DNA of 11,266 nucleotides from Alphaproteobacteria bacterium (GCA_020441605.1 JAGRLX010000019.1:1-11266); one strand, 5' to 3'; positions 1 through 7,008 are shown, numbered from the stretch's first letter. Translations and numbers: made by a program. The notes: generated by a model from the letters alone, not told the origin.

Positions 1-437
1 GTGCGCATGTTGTGCAGCCGGTCGGCCAGCTTGACGAGCAGCACCCGGACATCCCGTGACATGGCGAGCAGCAGCTTGCGCAGGTTTTCCGCCTGGGTTG
101 CCTCCTTGGTGACCAGATCAAGCTTGGCGATCTTGGTCAGCCCATCCACAAGGGCTGCGATTTCGGCGCCGAATTTCTCCTCGATTTCCTGGTGAGTGGC
201 CTCGGTGTCCTCAACCGTGTCATGGAGCAGCGCCGCAGCAATGGTGGCGTCGTCGAGCTTCATCTCGGTCAGGATGGCGGCAACTTCGAGGGGATGGTTG
301 AAATAGGCCTCGCCCGATGCCCTGGTCTGGTTGCCATGGGCTTTCATGGCATAGACATAGGCGCGATTGAGGAGGTCCTCGTTCGCATCCGGATCGTATT
401 TGACGACCCGCTCCACCAGTTCGTATTGCCGCATCAT
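1..437 (-). CDS. rsh: RelA/SpoT-type bifunctional (p)ppGpp synthetase/hydrolase, N-terminal part
   Basis: This enzyme makes and degrades the alarmone (p)ppGpp in the cytoplasm during the stringent response. Only the first 145 residues are in the window; the gene runs off the left edge, so the synthetase, TGS and ACT domains are not visible. What is present is the HD hydrolase domain: an RASGE-AYFNHPLEVA segment (H48), LLHDTVEDT (H72, D73, E76, D77) and KLADRLHNMR (D139). The spacing of H48, H72, D73 and D139 fits the metal-binding HD residues of characterised Rel enzymes, so hydrolase activity is expected, unlike in E. coli RelA. The start is a tandem ATG-ATG (437 or 434); the MMRQYELVERV opening is typical of alphaproteobacterial Rsh. 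No clear Shine-Dalgarno sequence precedes it. It lies downstream of rpoZ on the same strand, with a terminator hairpin in the 72-bp gap. Confidence 0.95.
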   Translation of the reverse strand, partial: MMRQYELVERVVKYDPDANEDLLNRAYVYAMKAHGNQTRASGEAYFNHPLEVAAILTEMKLDDATIAAALLHDTVEDTEATHQEIEEKFGAEIAALVDGLTKIAKLDLVTKEATQAENLRKLLLAMSRDVRVLLVKLADRLHNMR

Positions 438-452
438 GTTGGCAGTCTACGA

Positions 453-483
453 CAAAAAAGGCCGGACGCTAGATGGTCCGGCC
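453..483 (-). terminator. Intrinsic terminator after rpoZ, just before rsh
   Basis: A perfect 8-bp GC-rich stem (460-467 with 476-483; arms GGCCGGAC and GTCCGGCC) with an 8-nt loop is followed, reading the minus strand, by six T residues. This is a classical Rho-independent terminator for rpoZ. Only about 15 nt separate the T-tract from the rsh start. On the plus strand the same hairpin is followed by a weaker T-run (GGATTTT), so some bidirectional action is possible. Confidence 0.85.
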
Positions 484-509
484 GGATTTTCTCAGGATGG
501 GTAATTGGC

Positions 510-920
510 TCAGTAGCCGTTGCGCTGGCTGCCGGGGCTTTCGGCGGGCGGCATGCCTTCGAGGCCGCGAAGGAGTTCTTCCTCCGTCATCTGCTCCATT
601 TCCGGCATGTCCGTGGTCTCGGCGTCGTTGACCATAACCATGTCGCCGGACTGCTGGATCAGAGGGACCTCGGTCGGCTCGGGCTCATCGACTTCGACAT
701 GCTTCTGCATGGAATGAATGAACTCTTCACGAAGATCCTCGGTGACGATGGTCTCATCAGCGATCTCGCGAAGCGCGACCACGGGATTCTTGTCGTTGTC
801 GCGATCGACCGTCATCGGTGCGCCCTGCGAAAGCAGCCGGGCACGGTGGCCGGCGAGAAGCACCAGTTCGAAACGATTGGGCACCTTGTCGATGCAGTCT
901 TCAACAGTGACGCGCGCCAT
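510..920 (-). CDS. rpoZ: DNA-directed RNA polymerase omega subunit
   Basis: Omega is the small RNA polymerase subunit that helps beta-prime fold and assemble, and in E. coli it forms part of ppGpp site 1. The N-terminal half is the conserved core: MARVTVEDC, then [17 protein letters not shown] and [14 protein letters not shown] (about residues 1-60). The MAR start that contributes to the ppGpp pocket in E. coli is intact. At 136 residues it is longer than E. coli omega (91), with an acidic, methionine-rich tail ([17 protein letters not shown] near 107-123), as is usual in alphaproteobacteria. An AAGGAG sits about 12 nt before the ATG, a rather long spacing. It precedes rsh on the same strand, the same arrangement as the rpoZ-spoT linkage in enterobacteria. 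Confidence 0.97.
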   Translation of the reverse strand: MARVTVEDCIDKVPNRFELVLLAGHRARLLSQGAPMTVDRDNDKNPVVALREIADETIVTEDLREEFIHSMQKHVEVDEPEPTEVPLIQQSGDMVMVNDAETTDMPEMEQMTEEELLRGLEGMPPAESPGSQRNGY

Positions 921-979
921 GTGGCTCGTCCGCTCCTTGATGATATGTTTGGAATTGACGGGCCTTCTAGGCGGAATTC

Positions 980-1525
980 ATGGCCAAATCAAGCCCGGCC
1001 TTGACATTTGCCCCGGACGGGGGGCTGGCTGGCACCATGATCGATACAGCCCACGCTCCCAATCGCTTTCCCTGGCCCCCGATCATCTTCATCCTGGCGG
1101 CGGCGGCCGGGATGGTTCTCCATTGGCTAGTCCCCCTGCCATTCCTGCCCGACGGCCCCGCCCGTTTTGTCGCGGCGGCCATGGGTCTCTGCGGCCTCTG
1201 CGCGGGAGTGGCGCTGGAAATCGTGACGGTGCTGACATTCCGCCGTCATCGAACGACCATCCTGCCGCACCGTGGCGCCACGGCCCTGATTACCGACGGG
1301 CCATTCGCCAAGTCGCGCAATCCGATCTACACCGGCAATACCCTGCTGATCATCAGCGCCGGCCTGCTGTTCGGTATCTGGTGGCTGGTTGTCGCGGCGC
1401 CGATCGCCGCCGCAGCCGTGCGGAAGCTGGCCATCGAACGGGAAGAAACCCATCTTGCAGCGCGTTTCGGACCAGCCTGGACCGATTACGCGGCCCGCAC
1501 GCCCAGATGGCTCTTCTTCCGCTGA
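980..1525 (+). CDS. Membrane methyltransferase-like protein (isoprenylcysteine carboxyl methyltransferase/PEMT-like family)
   Basis: This 181-residue integral membrane protein resembles the ICMT/phospholipid methyltransferase family, whose members transfer methyl groups from S-adenosylmethionine at the membrane. Hydrophobic segments lie at about residues 34-55, 62-87 and 117-147. The C-terminal family signature is present: GPFAKSRNPIYTGN (107-120), where RNP replaces the RHP of eukaryotic ICMT as in most bacterial relatives, and EREETHLAARFGPAWTDYAARTPRW (about 153-177), which carries the conserved EE pair. The real substrate is unknown; bacterial members are mostly uncharacterised. ATG 980 is preferred because AGGCGGA lies a few bases upstream, but ATG 1037 (residue 20), nearer the first membrane segment, is possible. 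It diverges from rpoZ (59 bp apart) and converges on the gene ending at 1568. Confidence 0.85.
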   Translation: MAKSSPALTFAPDGGLAGTMIDTAHAPNRFPWPPIIFILAAAAGMVLHWLVPLPFLPDGPARFVAAAMGLCGLCAGVALEIVTVLTFRRHRTTILPHRGATALITDGPFAKSRNPIYTGNTLLIISAGLLFGIWWLVVAAPIAAAAVRKLAIEREETHLAARFGPAWTDYAARTPRWLFFR

Positions 1526-1567
1526 TCATCGTGCGGTCCTGAGTCGATCACCCGCTTTGGCAGAACC

Positions 1568-2278
1568 TCAGCCAAACTTGAGAAACAGCTTGGAATAGAG
1601 CGGCTTCAACTTGCCGAGCGCGGGTTTGATCTTGGCCGGGTCGCGGCTTCTGACGGCATCCAGCAAGTTCGCGACGGAAGCCGCAAAGGCCGCCGACAGG
1701 GTGTCGAATTCACCATTGCCCCGACCATCGGCTGGAGGATGGGCAAGGGCTGCGCGCGCCAGGTGGTCGAGAACCGCCGCCTTCTCGTGGACCAGGTCCA
1801 GATTGGCGGCGTCGCCCTTGGACAGGTCAAGCCCCAGGGCCTCTTCCATGACTTCATGATAGGCGTTCATGCGGTCCGAAAAGGTCATGATGCCGTTTCG
1901 GGTATGCAGGTCGCCGATCTGGTCGCGGATCGCTTCCAGTGTGCTGTGGGCTTTGGCCAGATCCCCGGACTTCACCTCGTCGGCCGCCGCTTGCGCCGTG
2001 GCCTTGACCTGTTCCAGCGTCGCCTTCCAGGATAGTTCGTCGGCATATTGCGGCGGCGGTGTCGCGGCCCAGGCGGATTCGATTGTCGCCCACCTGCCAG
2101 CAAAGTCGGTCAGCGCCTTTTCGGCCTCACCCGCCTTGCCCATGTTGGTCATGAACAGGGCGGCGCGATAGTTTCCATAGGCAACACGCAAGCTTCCTTC
2201 AAAGTCGGCGAATGGTCCGGCAAACGCGGATCCAGACATCAACAAGAGCGCCAGGCCACCCATCAAGACTTTGCGCAT
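1568..2278 (-). CDS. Exported alpha-helical protein of unknown function
   Basis: I do not recognise a named family. The 236-residue product begins with a clear Sec signal peptide (MRKVLMGGLALLLMSGSAFA, then GPFADF), so it should be periplasmic. The mature part is Ala- and Lys-rich and reads as successive amphipathic helices, ending DPAKIKPALGKLKPLYSKLFLKFG. There is no CXXCH haem motif, no cysteine in the mature part and no transmembrane segment after the signal. The layout recalls four-helix-bundle periplasmic proteins such as cytochrome b562-like folds, but that is only a guess. The start is set at 2278 because GGAGGT lies 4 nt upstream; an in-frame ATG at 2290 overlaps that Shine-Dalgarno sequence and is unlikely to be used. 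It sits 58 bp downstream of the GNAT gene on the same strand, probably the last gene of the mgtE cluster. Confidence 0.8.
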   Translation of the reverse strand: MRKVLMGGLALLLMSGSAFAGPFADFEGSLRVAYGNYRAALFMTNMGKAGEAEKALTDFAGRWATIESAWAATPPPQYADELSWKATLEQVKATAQAAADEVKSGDLAKAHSTLEAIRDQIGDLHTRNGIMTFSDRMNAYHEVMEEALGLDLSKGDAANLDLVHEKAAVLDHLARAALAHPPADGRGNGEFDTLSAAFAASVANLLDAVRSRDPAKIKPALGKLKPLYSKLFLKFG

Positions 2279-2336
2279 ATGTACCTCCATGCAGAATTAC
2301 CCTCTTGCCAGCGTAGGCCGGCATACATTCACCGCA

Positions 2337-2795
2337 TTACCATGGCCATGCCTTGCGCATGTAGCGCAGATAGGGTGTTCGGATCGCATGGCGCTCATAG
2401 AAGCGTTGCAGTTCCGGATCGTTCTCATCGACCATCCAGAACACCTGATGGGCGTCAAGTTCGTCTGCAAATGCATAGACGCCCTCGAGAAGTGCTGCGC
2501 CGACGCCGGCGCCACGGGCGGATTCCGACACGAACAGGTCCTGGAGAAACAGCACCTCTCCCGCCGTCCAGGCAAAGGGCATGCGGCTTACATTGGCGAA
2601 TCCCAGGACCACCTCGTCCTGACGCGCCAGGAGCGTATTTAGCCCGCTGTCCGGATCCATAATCATCGTCCAGGCCGTCTCACTCACGGAAACTGGCACC
2701 CTGCCCTTCATGTGGGTTTGCCACTCGCCCCAGAGCCTCAGCCAGGCGTCCCGGTCCTCGGGCCGGGCCTTGGTCACAGTCAGCGTATCAGCCAC
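2337..2795 (-). CDS. GNAT-family N-acetyltransferase
   Basis: This 152-residue cytoplasmic enzyme belongs to the GCN5-related acetyltransferases, which move an acetyl group from acetyl-CoA to an amine. Motif A, the acetyl-CoA pyrophosphate loop, is clear: LFLQDLFVSESARGAGVGAAL, with R94-G-A-G-V-G99 as the R/Q-x-x-G-x-G/A signature. Motif B follows as VFWMVDENDPELQRFYERH (about 118-136), and the conserved FYERHAI tyrosine region is present. The substrate cannot be read from sequence. No ATG is available at a sensible place; the GTG at 2795 (VADTLTVTKARPED) gives a normal family length and overlaps the 3' end of mgtE by 16 bp, which suggests translational coupling. The same frame stays open further upstream, but that part is antisense-free mgtE sequence read in another frame. 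Confidence 0.9.
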   Translation of the reverse strand: MADTLTVTKARPEDRDAWLRLWGEWQTHMKGRVPVSVSETAWTMIMDPDSGLNTLLARQDEVVLGFANVSRMPFAWTAGEVLFLQDLFVSESARGAGVGAALLEGVYAFADELDAHQVFWMVDENDPELQRFYERHAIRTPYLRYMRKAWPW

Positions 2796-4162
2796 AGCGC
2801 CGCGAGCCCCAGAAATGCGAAAAACCCGATCACGTCCGTCACCGTGGTCACGAATACTCCCGAAGAAATCGCCGGATCGACCCGGAAATGATGCAGCCCG
2901 AGCGGCACCAGGATGCCAGCCAGCGCGGCGGCCAGGAGATTGATCACCATTGCCGCACCGATCACCAGGCCCAGTCCGTCGGATGCGAACCACCACCAAG
3001 CGAAGGCCCCCATGATTGCGGCGAAGACAAAACCGTTGATCAGGCCGACAGCGCACTCGCGCATCGTCACCTTCAGCGCATTGAGCGGGCCGAGATGACG
3101 TGTGGCAAGGGCCCGCACCGCCACCGTCATGGTTTGGGTTCCGGCATTGCCGCCCATGGAGGCAACGATCGGCATAAGGATAGCGAGCGCCACCATCTGT
3201 TCCAGTGTGGCATCGAACCACGAAATCACCCACGAGGCGAGCACCGCCGTCGCGAGATTGATGAACAGCCACAGGAAACGGGAGCGTGTGGTCTGCCACA
3301 CGGTATCGCTGATGGTCTCCTCGCCAACGCCACCCAAATGGAGAATGTCCTCTTCGGCCTCCTCCTGGATCACCTCGACGATATCGTCGGCCATCAACGT
3401 GCCCACCAACCGGCTGGATTCGTCGGTGACGGCGGCAGATACGAGATTGTATTTCTCAAACTTGTAGGCGACATCACCTTGCGGATCGGTCACGGTAAAG
3501 ACCGTCTGCTCGTCGTCCATGATGTTCTCGATCTTCTTGTCGCGCGGCGCGCGCAACAGCCGCGCCACCGGCACATTGCCAACGAGGTGAAAGGCAGGAT
3601 CGATCACGTAGATTTCGATGAAGTCGTCCGGAAGGTTTTTCTCGTTGCGGATATGATCGATGGCCTGGCCCACGGTCCAGACCGACGGCACCGCCACGAA
3701 TTCCGTCTTCATCAGGCGGCCAGCCGTGTACTCGGGGTAATCGAGCGCACGGGTCAGTGCGGCGCGGTCTTGCTTGGAGACCTTGGCGAGGATCTCGCGT
3801 TGGTCCTCGTCCTCGAGGTCCTCGATCAGGTAGAGCGCGTCGTCGGTGTCGAGCTTCTTGATCGCGGAGGCGATCACCTCGTTGGGCAAGGCTTCCATCA
3901 GTTCGTCGCGAACCGAAATATCGAGCTCGGCCAGAGCTTCGACATCGAAGCCGCGGCCGAGGGCAGAGATCAGCCGGACACGCTCAGGCTGCTGGAGATT
4001 CTCGATCAGGTCCGCCAGATCAGCGGCGTGGAGATCACGGGTCAGGGCCCGGACCGGCTTGACCTCGCCCGTGTCCAGCGCCGCTGCCACATGCGCGACA
4101 AAGCCGGGATCCATGCCGCCCCTGTCGTCGCGCACCTGAATGTCGTCCACGCTGTCGGTCAT
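2780..4162 (-). CDS. mgtE: Magnesium transporter/channel MgtE
   Basis: MgtE is a homodimeric inner-membrane Mg2+ channel gated by cytosolic Mg2+. The 460-residue protein has the full domain order: the helical MgtE N domain (about 20-145), two CBS domains (about 145-270, starting YPEYTAGRLMKTEF), a connecting helix with an acidic stretch (EVIQEEAEEDILHL), and a C-terminal membrane domain of five helices (about 295-458). The hallmark ILMPIVASMGGNAGTQTMTVAVRALA (328-352) and the last-helix VTDVIGFFAF are present; D443 matches the pore aspartate (D432) of Thermus thermophilus MgtE. GGGAAA a few bases before the ATG is a plausible ribosome site. It is first in a minus-strand cluster with the GNAT gene, whose start overlaps its stop. 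I see no recognisable Mg2+ riboswitch in the 156 bp upstream. Confidence 0.97.
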   Translation of the reverse strand: MTDSVDDIQVRDDRGGMDPGFVAHVAAALDTGEVKPVRALTRDLHAADLADLIENLQQPERVRLISALGRGFDVEALAELDISVRDELMEALPNEVIASAIKKLDTDDALYLIEDLEDEDQREILAKVSKQDRAALTRALDYPEYTAGRLMKTEFVAVPSVWTVGQAIDHIRNEKNLPDDFIEIYVIDPAFHLVGNVPVARLLRAPRDKKIENIMDDEQTVFTVTDPQGDVAYKFEKYNLVSAAVTDESSRLVGTLMADDIVEVIQEEAEEDILHLGGVGEETISDTVWQTTRSRFLWLFINLATAVLASWVISWFDATLEQMVALAILMPIVASMGGNAGTQTMTVAVRALATRHLGPLNALKVTMRECAVGLINGFVFAAIMGAFAWWWFASDGLGLVIGAAMVINLLAAALAGILVPLGLHHFRVDPAISSGVFVTTVTDVIGFFAFLGLAALWLIR

Positions 4163-4318
4163 CAGATTTCCCAGTTGCGGGTGGCTCTGGTCCCCGCCTG
4201 CATTCTCAAGAGGATTTCGGCCGGGAGTGCAAGCCTCTCAAGCAAGTGATGGCGGTGATCGCAGCGTTTGCACCCGTGGCCGGCGGTCTTACTGCGTGCC
4301 AATATCCGGCAAGTCGGG

Positions 4319-4744
4319 TCAGCTGCCGAGCCAGACCAGTCCCGCAATCGCGACATAACGCAGAAGCTTGCCAACCATGACCAGAGGCAGAAATAACCAC
4401 AGTGGCGTTCTCGCCAGTCCGGCCAACACCGTCAGTGGATCGCCGACAATCGGCAACCAGGATAGCAGAAGGCTCCACTTCCCGTAGCGCGCGTAGAAGC
4501 CTTTGAACCTGTCCAGCTTGTCCGCCCCCGGAAGCTTCACCCGTTCACTGCCGTGGGCCACGGCCAGTCCCATTATCCAGTTCACGCAAGAGCCAAGGGT
4601 GTTTCCCAGAGTCACCACCGCCACTAGCATGACAACCGGCAGGTCCGACATCGCCGTTGCAGCCGCCAACCCGACGTCGGAGGTCCCGGGCAGAAGCGTC
4701 GCTGAAAGGAAAGCCGATACAAAGAGGGCGATATAGGTCGTCAT
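4319..4744 (-). CDS. YqaA/DedA-like small inner-membrane protein
   Basis: The 141-residue protein resembles YqaA, a short relative of the DedA/SNARE-associated membrane family, members of which are linked to lipid scrambling or flipping and to envelope homeostasis; the specific role of YqaA is unknown. Hydrophobic segments are at about 4-26, 36-60, 90-110 and 115-138. Family-like features include SAFLSATLLPGTSDV near the start, TLGNTLGSCVNWIMG in the middle, and LLLSWLPIVGDPLTVLAGLARTP, a re-entrant-type stretch with Gly, Asp and Pro. The start at 4744 (MTTYIALF) matches the family opening; an in-frame ATG at 4780 would add 12 residues, and neither has a strong Shine-Dalgarno sequence. It lies 111 bp after rpsU on the same strand, so it may be read through from rpsU. 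Confidence 0.82.
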   Translation of the reverse strand: MTTYIALFVSAFLSATLLPGTSDVGLAAATAMSDLPVVMLVAVVTLGNTLGSCVNWIMGLAVAHGSERVKLPGADKLDRFKGFYARYGKWSLLLSWLPIVGDPLTVLAGLARTPLWLFLPLVMVGKLLRYVAIAGLVWLGS

Positions 4745-4855
4745 GGATGCGCAGCAGCGATATTCTTCTTGAAGACCCATCTATCGCAACGGACAAATCG
4801 ATGGAACCACCTGCCGGCAGGACCTCGTCTGCCTCAAACTGGGGCCGGAATAAGC

Positions 4856-5173
4856 TCAACTGGCCGCGTTGACTGTCGTAGTCACCGGTTCCGCCACAGT
4901 GGCCGGCTTGCGATCCACGTGCTGGAATCCGGGACGCCCGGGTGGCCGGGGCTTTGGCTTGGGCATCGGCAGCAGACCTTCACGCTGCATCTTCTTCCGC
5001 GCCAGCTTCTTGGCCCGGCGAATTGCTTCGGCCTTCTCACGCACCCGCCGTTCGGATGGCTTCTCGAAGGCCGTGTGCTTCTTCATCTCGCGAAACATGC
5101 CTTCCCGCTGCATCTTCTTTTTGAGAAAACGCAGAGCCTGATCAATGTTGTTGTCCTTGACGAATATTCGCAA
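4856..5173 (-). CDS. rpsU: 30S ribosomal protein S21, C-terminally extended, TTG start
   Basis: S21 binds the 30S platform near the anti-Shine-Dalgarno end of 16S rRNA and helps initiation. The core is textbook: [21 protein letters not shown] (5-25), then the basic stretch [25 protein letters not shown] (37-61). At 105 residues it exceeds the roughly 70 residues of E. coli S21 by a tail of about 39 residues: Pro- and Lys-rich [12 protein letters not shown] and then an uncharged end. Alphaproteobacterial S21 proteins often carry such tails. The start is TTG at 5173: a stop codon (TAA) lies two codons upstream in frame, no ATG is available before the conserved residues, and GAGG sits 6 nt upstream. 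The heptapeptide KKMQREG occurs twice (19-25 and 60-66). Confidence 0.95.
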   Translation of the reverse strand: MRIFVKDNNIDQALRFLKKKMQREGMFREMKKHTAFEKPSERRVREKAEAIRRAKKLARKKMQREGLLPMPKPKPRPPGRPGFQHVDRKPATVAEPVTTTVNAAS

Positions 5174-5232
5174 CTCTTACCTCGCGCCGCTGATTGCTAT
5201 GGTTGCTTTGGGATCAAAAGCCGCTCGTGCCC

Positions 5233-5266
5233 AAAATAAAAATAGCGCCGGTGCTGACACCGGCGC
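5233..5266 (-). terminator. Intrinsic terminator downstream of the cold-shock gene
   Basis: A perfect 9-bp stem (5245-5253 GCGCCGGTG with 5258-5266 CACCGGCGC) has a 4-nt loop. On the minus strand it is followed by TATTTTTATTTT, a good U-tract. It lies about 70 bp after the csp stop codon and about 60 bp before rpsU, so it should separate the two transcripts and implies that rpsU has its own promoter in 5174-5232. Confidence 0.9.
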
Positions 5267-5337
5267 CTCATGGACCGCACTCTGCCCGCCGTCAGTACAT
5301 CCGTGACTTGCGGGACAAATTGAGCGCGGTGTCAGCT

Positions 5338-5550
5338 TCAGGCCGCGACCTGAAGACGATCGGCCGACGACTTGCCATTACGGCGGTCGGTCACGATCTC
5401 GTAGGAGATCTTCTGGCCTTCGTTCAGTCCGGTCATGCCAGCGCGCTCAACGGCGCTGATGTGGACGAAAACATCCGGTCCGCCCGAGGTGGGCTGAATG
5501 AAGCCAAAGCCCTTCTGGGCGTTGAACCATTTCACGGTACCTGTCTGCAT
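5338..5550 (-). CDS. CspA-family cold-shock protein
   Basis: This 70-residue single cold-shock domain protein binds single-stranded RNA and DNA and acts as an RNA chaperone. The sequence opens [20 protein letters not shown], containing the RNP1 motif KGFGFI (13-18), and RNP2 appears as VFVHIS (27-32). The length equals that of E. coli CspA-type proteins. An AAGGAAA about 5-6 nt before the ATG at 5550 supports this start; an in-frame upstream ATG at 5604 would add an unrelated N-terminus and is not favoured. It is monocistronic, with the terminator at 5233-5266 downstream and a possible promoter near 5697-5728 giving a leader of about 140 nt. Whether it is cold-induced or constitutive cannot be told from the protein. 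Confidence 0.96.
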   Translation of the reverse strand: MQTGTVKWFNAQKGFGFIQPTSGGPDVFVHISAVERAGMTGLNEGQKISYEIVTDRRNGKSSADRLQVAA

Positions 5551-5728
5551 GGTATTTCCTTTCAAAATGCAAATGCAAAACTGCCCACGCAACATGCGTA
5601 GCAATTCATCGATGTTCTGGAAGTAATTGATGGGCTATTGCACTTGCATTAGGAAGCGCGGAGCCAAGCCAACCGGCCGAAACTCGATAGTCGTTAAATA
5701 TACCCTTCGCGGACAGATTACAAGTCAA
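5551..5728 (-). promoter_or_regulatory. Candidate csp promoter and long 5' leader
   Basis: On the minus strand TATATT (5697-5702) resembles a -10 box; TTGACT lies at 5723-5728, but with a 20-bp spacer, longer than the optimum, so the -35 assignment is weak. Transcription from about 5690 would give a leader near 140 nt. The leader contains a small hairpin (ACGCA-ACA-TGCGT, 5587-5599) and a tandem TTTGCA repeat just before the ribosome site. Just upstream of the -35 is a 12-bp palindrome GGAAAATTTTCC (5733-5744), A+T-rich as in UP elements. Long leaders are typical of thermoregulated csp genes; the assignment here is inference. Confidence 0.4.
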
Positions 5729-5808
5729 TCAGGGAAAATTTTCCGAACATTCCGCAACTCGCCCCAATTCGGCGGAGATCAGACACCTGCAGAGCCGCCG
5801 TCGACCCG

Positions 5809-5894
5809 TGGTGCGGGCGGTGGGACTCGAACCCACACTTCCTTGCGGAAAACGGATTTTAAGTCCGTTGCGTCTACCATTCCGCCACGCCCGC
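5809..5894 (-). tRNA. tRNA-Leu (anticodon TAA), CCA encoded
   Basis: Read on the minus strand, the 7-bp acceptor stem GCGGGCG/CGCCCGC is at 5888-5894 and 5813-5819. The anticodon stem ACGGA/TCCGT carries loop CTTAAAA, giving anticodon TAA. The long variable arm (class II) and the T arm GTGGGTTCGAGTCCCAC identify a leucine tRNA. The discriminator A is followed by CCA in the DNA (5809-5811). The D arm has the usual GCGGAATGGTAGACGC form. Confidence 0.96.
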
Positions 5895-6017
5895 CAACCC
5901 TGCTTTCTGTACACGGCAGGCGCCGCCACCGCCACACTTTAGGTGAATCATGCCGGACGCGCCCGGGCAGGAATTCCCACCCCGGCAGCCATACCGGTCT
6001 ATACCCATCCAGGAAGA

Positions 6018-6102
6018 TGGTGCGGCCAAGAGGACTCGAACCTCCACGGTGTTACCCGCTAGCACCTCAAGCTAGTGCGTCTACCAATTCCGCCATGGCC
6101 GC
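6018..6102 (-). tRNA. tRNA-Leu (anticodon GAG), CCA encoded
   Basis: On the minus strand the acceptor stem GCGGCCA/TGGCCGC pairs 6096-6102 with 6022-6028. The anticodon stem CTAGC/GCTAG encloses TTGAGGT, giving anticodon GAG. A class II variable arm and a T arm containing GGTTCGAGTCC are present, and CCA is encoded at 6018-6020. It lies 123 bp upstream of tRNA-Leu(TAA) on the same strand, so one transcript could carry both. A weak promoter candidate (TTGATT, 17 bp, TAAGCA) is seen upstream on the minus strand near 6130-6160. Confidence 0.96.
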
Positions 6103-6258
6103 ACGCCATTTGCGTAAGCGGGCGGTGCTTAACAGGCGTCCCGGATTTAATCAACCCCCGATCTGAAGGCACCGATCAGGCTTCGATGGTTACCCGTTCC
6201 CTACCGGATTCCCCAGCATTTGCGGGCCATTCTGAACGGCATCTCAAAGCCTCTTAGC

Positions 6259-6274
6259 TATTGTGGCGACAATA
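6259..6274. promoter_or_regulatory. Perfect inverted repeat upstream of the protease gene (candidate operator)
   Basis: TATTGT-GGCG-ACAATA is a perfect 6-bp inverted repeat with a 4-bp centre, ending 21 bp before the chosen ATG at 6296. Size and symmetry suit a dimeric regulator binding in or just after the promoter. I cannot assign it to a known regulator. Confidence 0.4.
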
Positions 6275-6295
6275 AGAAAACGCAAGGGGCGTCAA

Positions 6296-6943
6296 ATGAA
6301 GATCAAGACCGCTGTGGGGGCGGCACTTCTGGGACTCGTTCTGGGGCTATCGCCGGCAGCGGCGCTCGATCACCAGGATGCGGTCACCGCGAAGCGGCCA
6401 ACGAAGGATCGTGCAACGGAATATGGAAAGACACTGCCACCGGTAGGATTCGTCAATTTCTGCGCCAGAAATGCGACCGACTGCCAGCCGACGGGCTCGC
6501 GTCCGGTGCGGCTGACGATGTCGCCCGAGCGCTGGAACCTGCTCTACCAGGTGAACACGTATGTCAACGGCAAGATCGCGCCGGTCAGCGACCAGGACCT
6601 CTTCGGCGAACCCGAGTACTGGACCTACCCGACCGACGCCGGCGACTGCGAGGACTACGTCCTGCTCAAGAAGCGCTACCTCGAGAACCTCGGCTTCTCG
6701 CCATCGGCGCTCTTGATCACCGTCGTCCTCGACGAGAAGAACGAGGGACATGCGGTGCTCACCGTCACCACCGGCGACGGCGACTACATACTCGACAACC
6801 GGCGCAATGAGATTAGGCGCTGGAACGACCTCGACTACACGTTTCTGAAGCGCCAGTCGCCGCGCGATCCGCGAGCATGGGTGGCGCTGGTGAAGGAAAA
6901 GACCATCGCCAACGGCTTCGTGGCCGGCGGCAACCGCGACTAG
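6296..6943 (+). CDS. Exported transglutaminase-like cysteine protease, BTLCP family
   Basis: The 215-residue product belongs to the bacterial transglutaminase-like cysteine proteinases (Pfam peptidase C93), the group that includes LapG, the periplasmic protease that releases surface adhesins. A signal peptide is evident (MKIKTAVGAALLGLVLGLSPAAALD). The mature protein opens with PPVGFVNFCARNATDC, and the catalytic residues are in order: C118 in DAGDCEDYVLLKK, H152 in EGHAVLTV and D167 in YILDN. No LapD- or adhesin-type partner is in the window, so the LapG role is not shown; many BTLCP genes in alphaproteobacteria are stand-alone. The ATG at 6296 is chosen over the in-frame GTG at 6263 because AAGGGG lies just upstream and the signal peptide then starts normally. 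A hairpin terminator follows at 7009-7041. Confidence 0.92.
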   Translation: MKIKTAVGAALLGLVLGLSPAAALDHQDAVTAKRPTKDRATEYGKTLPPVGFVNFCARNATDCQPTGSRPVRLTMSPERWNLLYQVNTYVNGKIAPVSDQDLFGEPEYWTYPTDAGDCEDYVLLKKRYLENLGFSPSALLITVVLDEKNEGHAVLTVTTGDGDYILDNRRNEIRRWNDLDYTFLKRQSPRDPRAWVALVKEKTIANGFVAGGNRD

Positions 6944-7008
6944 ACAAGATCACGCAAGGAACAAGGCCCGGTCGGCGTCCCCCCAATCCCCCACCAGACC
7001 GGGCTTCA

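Noticed and set aside
192..1004. Plus-strand open frame opposite rsh and rpoZ
   Set aside because: Both opposite genes are certain, and the frame has no recognisable domain; it is an antisense shadow.
2337..3299. A 320-codon minus-strand frame that would fuse extra N-terminal sequence to the GNAT enzyme
   Set aside because: The added part lies wholly within mgtE in another frame and looks non-coding; the GTG at 2795 gives a normal GNAT length.
2888..4249. Plus-strand open frame of 453 codons opposite mgtE
   Set aside because: It is a shadow of mgtE in high-GC DNA: His/Arg/Gly-rich, no domain, and the minus strand encodes a complete MgtE.
4163..4318. Possible Mg2+ riboswitch upstream of mgtE
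   Set aside because: I find no recognisable M-box or long structured leader in this 156-bp stretch; it holds only a GGGAAA ribosome site and presumably the promoter.
4810..4821. Perfect 12-bp palindrome CCTGCCGGCAGG between rpsU and the YqaA-like gene
   Set aside because: It has no loop and no T-tract, so it is not a terminator; GC-rich palindromes of this size occur by chance and I cannot link it to a regulator.
5627..6166. Plus-strand open frame of 179 codons across the two tRNA genes
   Set aside because: It is the antisense translation of two tRNA-Leu genes; the peptides it contains (GGTRTHTS, RPRGLEPPR types) are well-known spurious products of reading tRNA complements.
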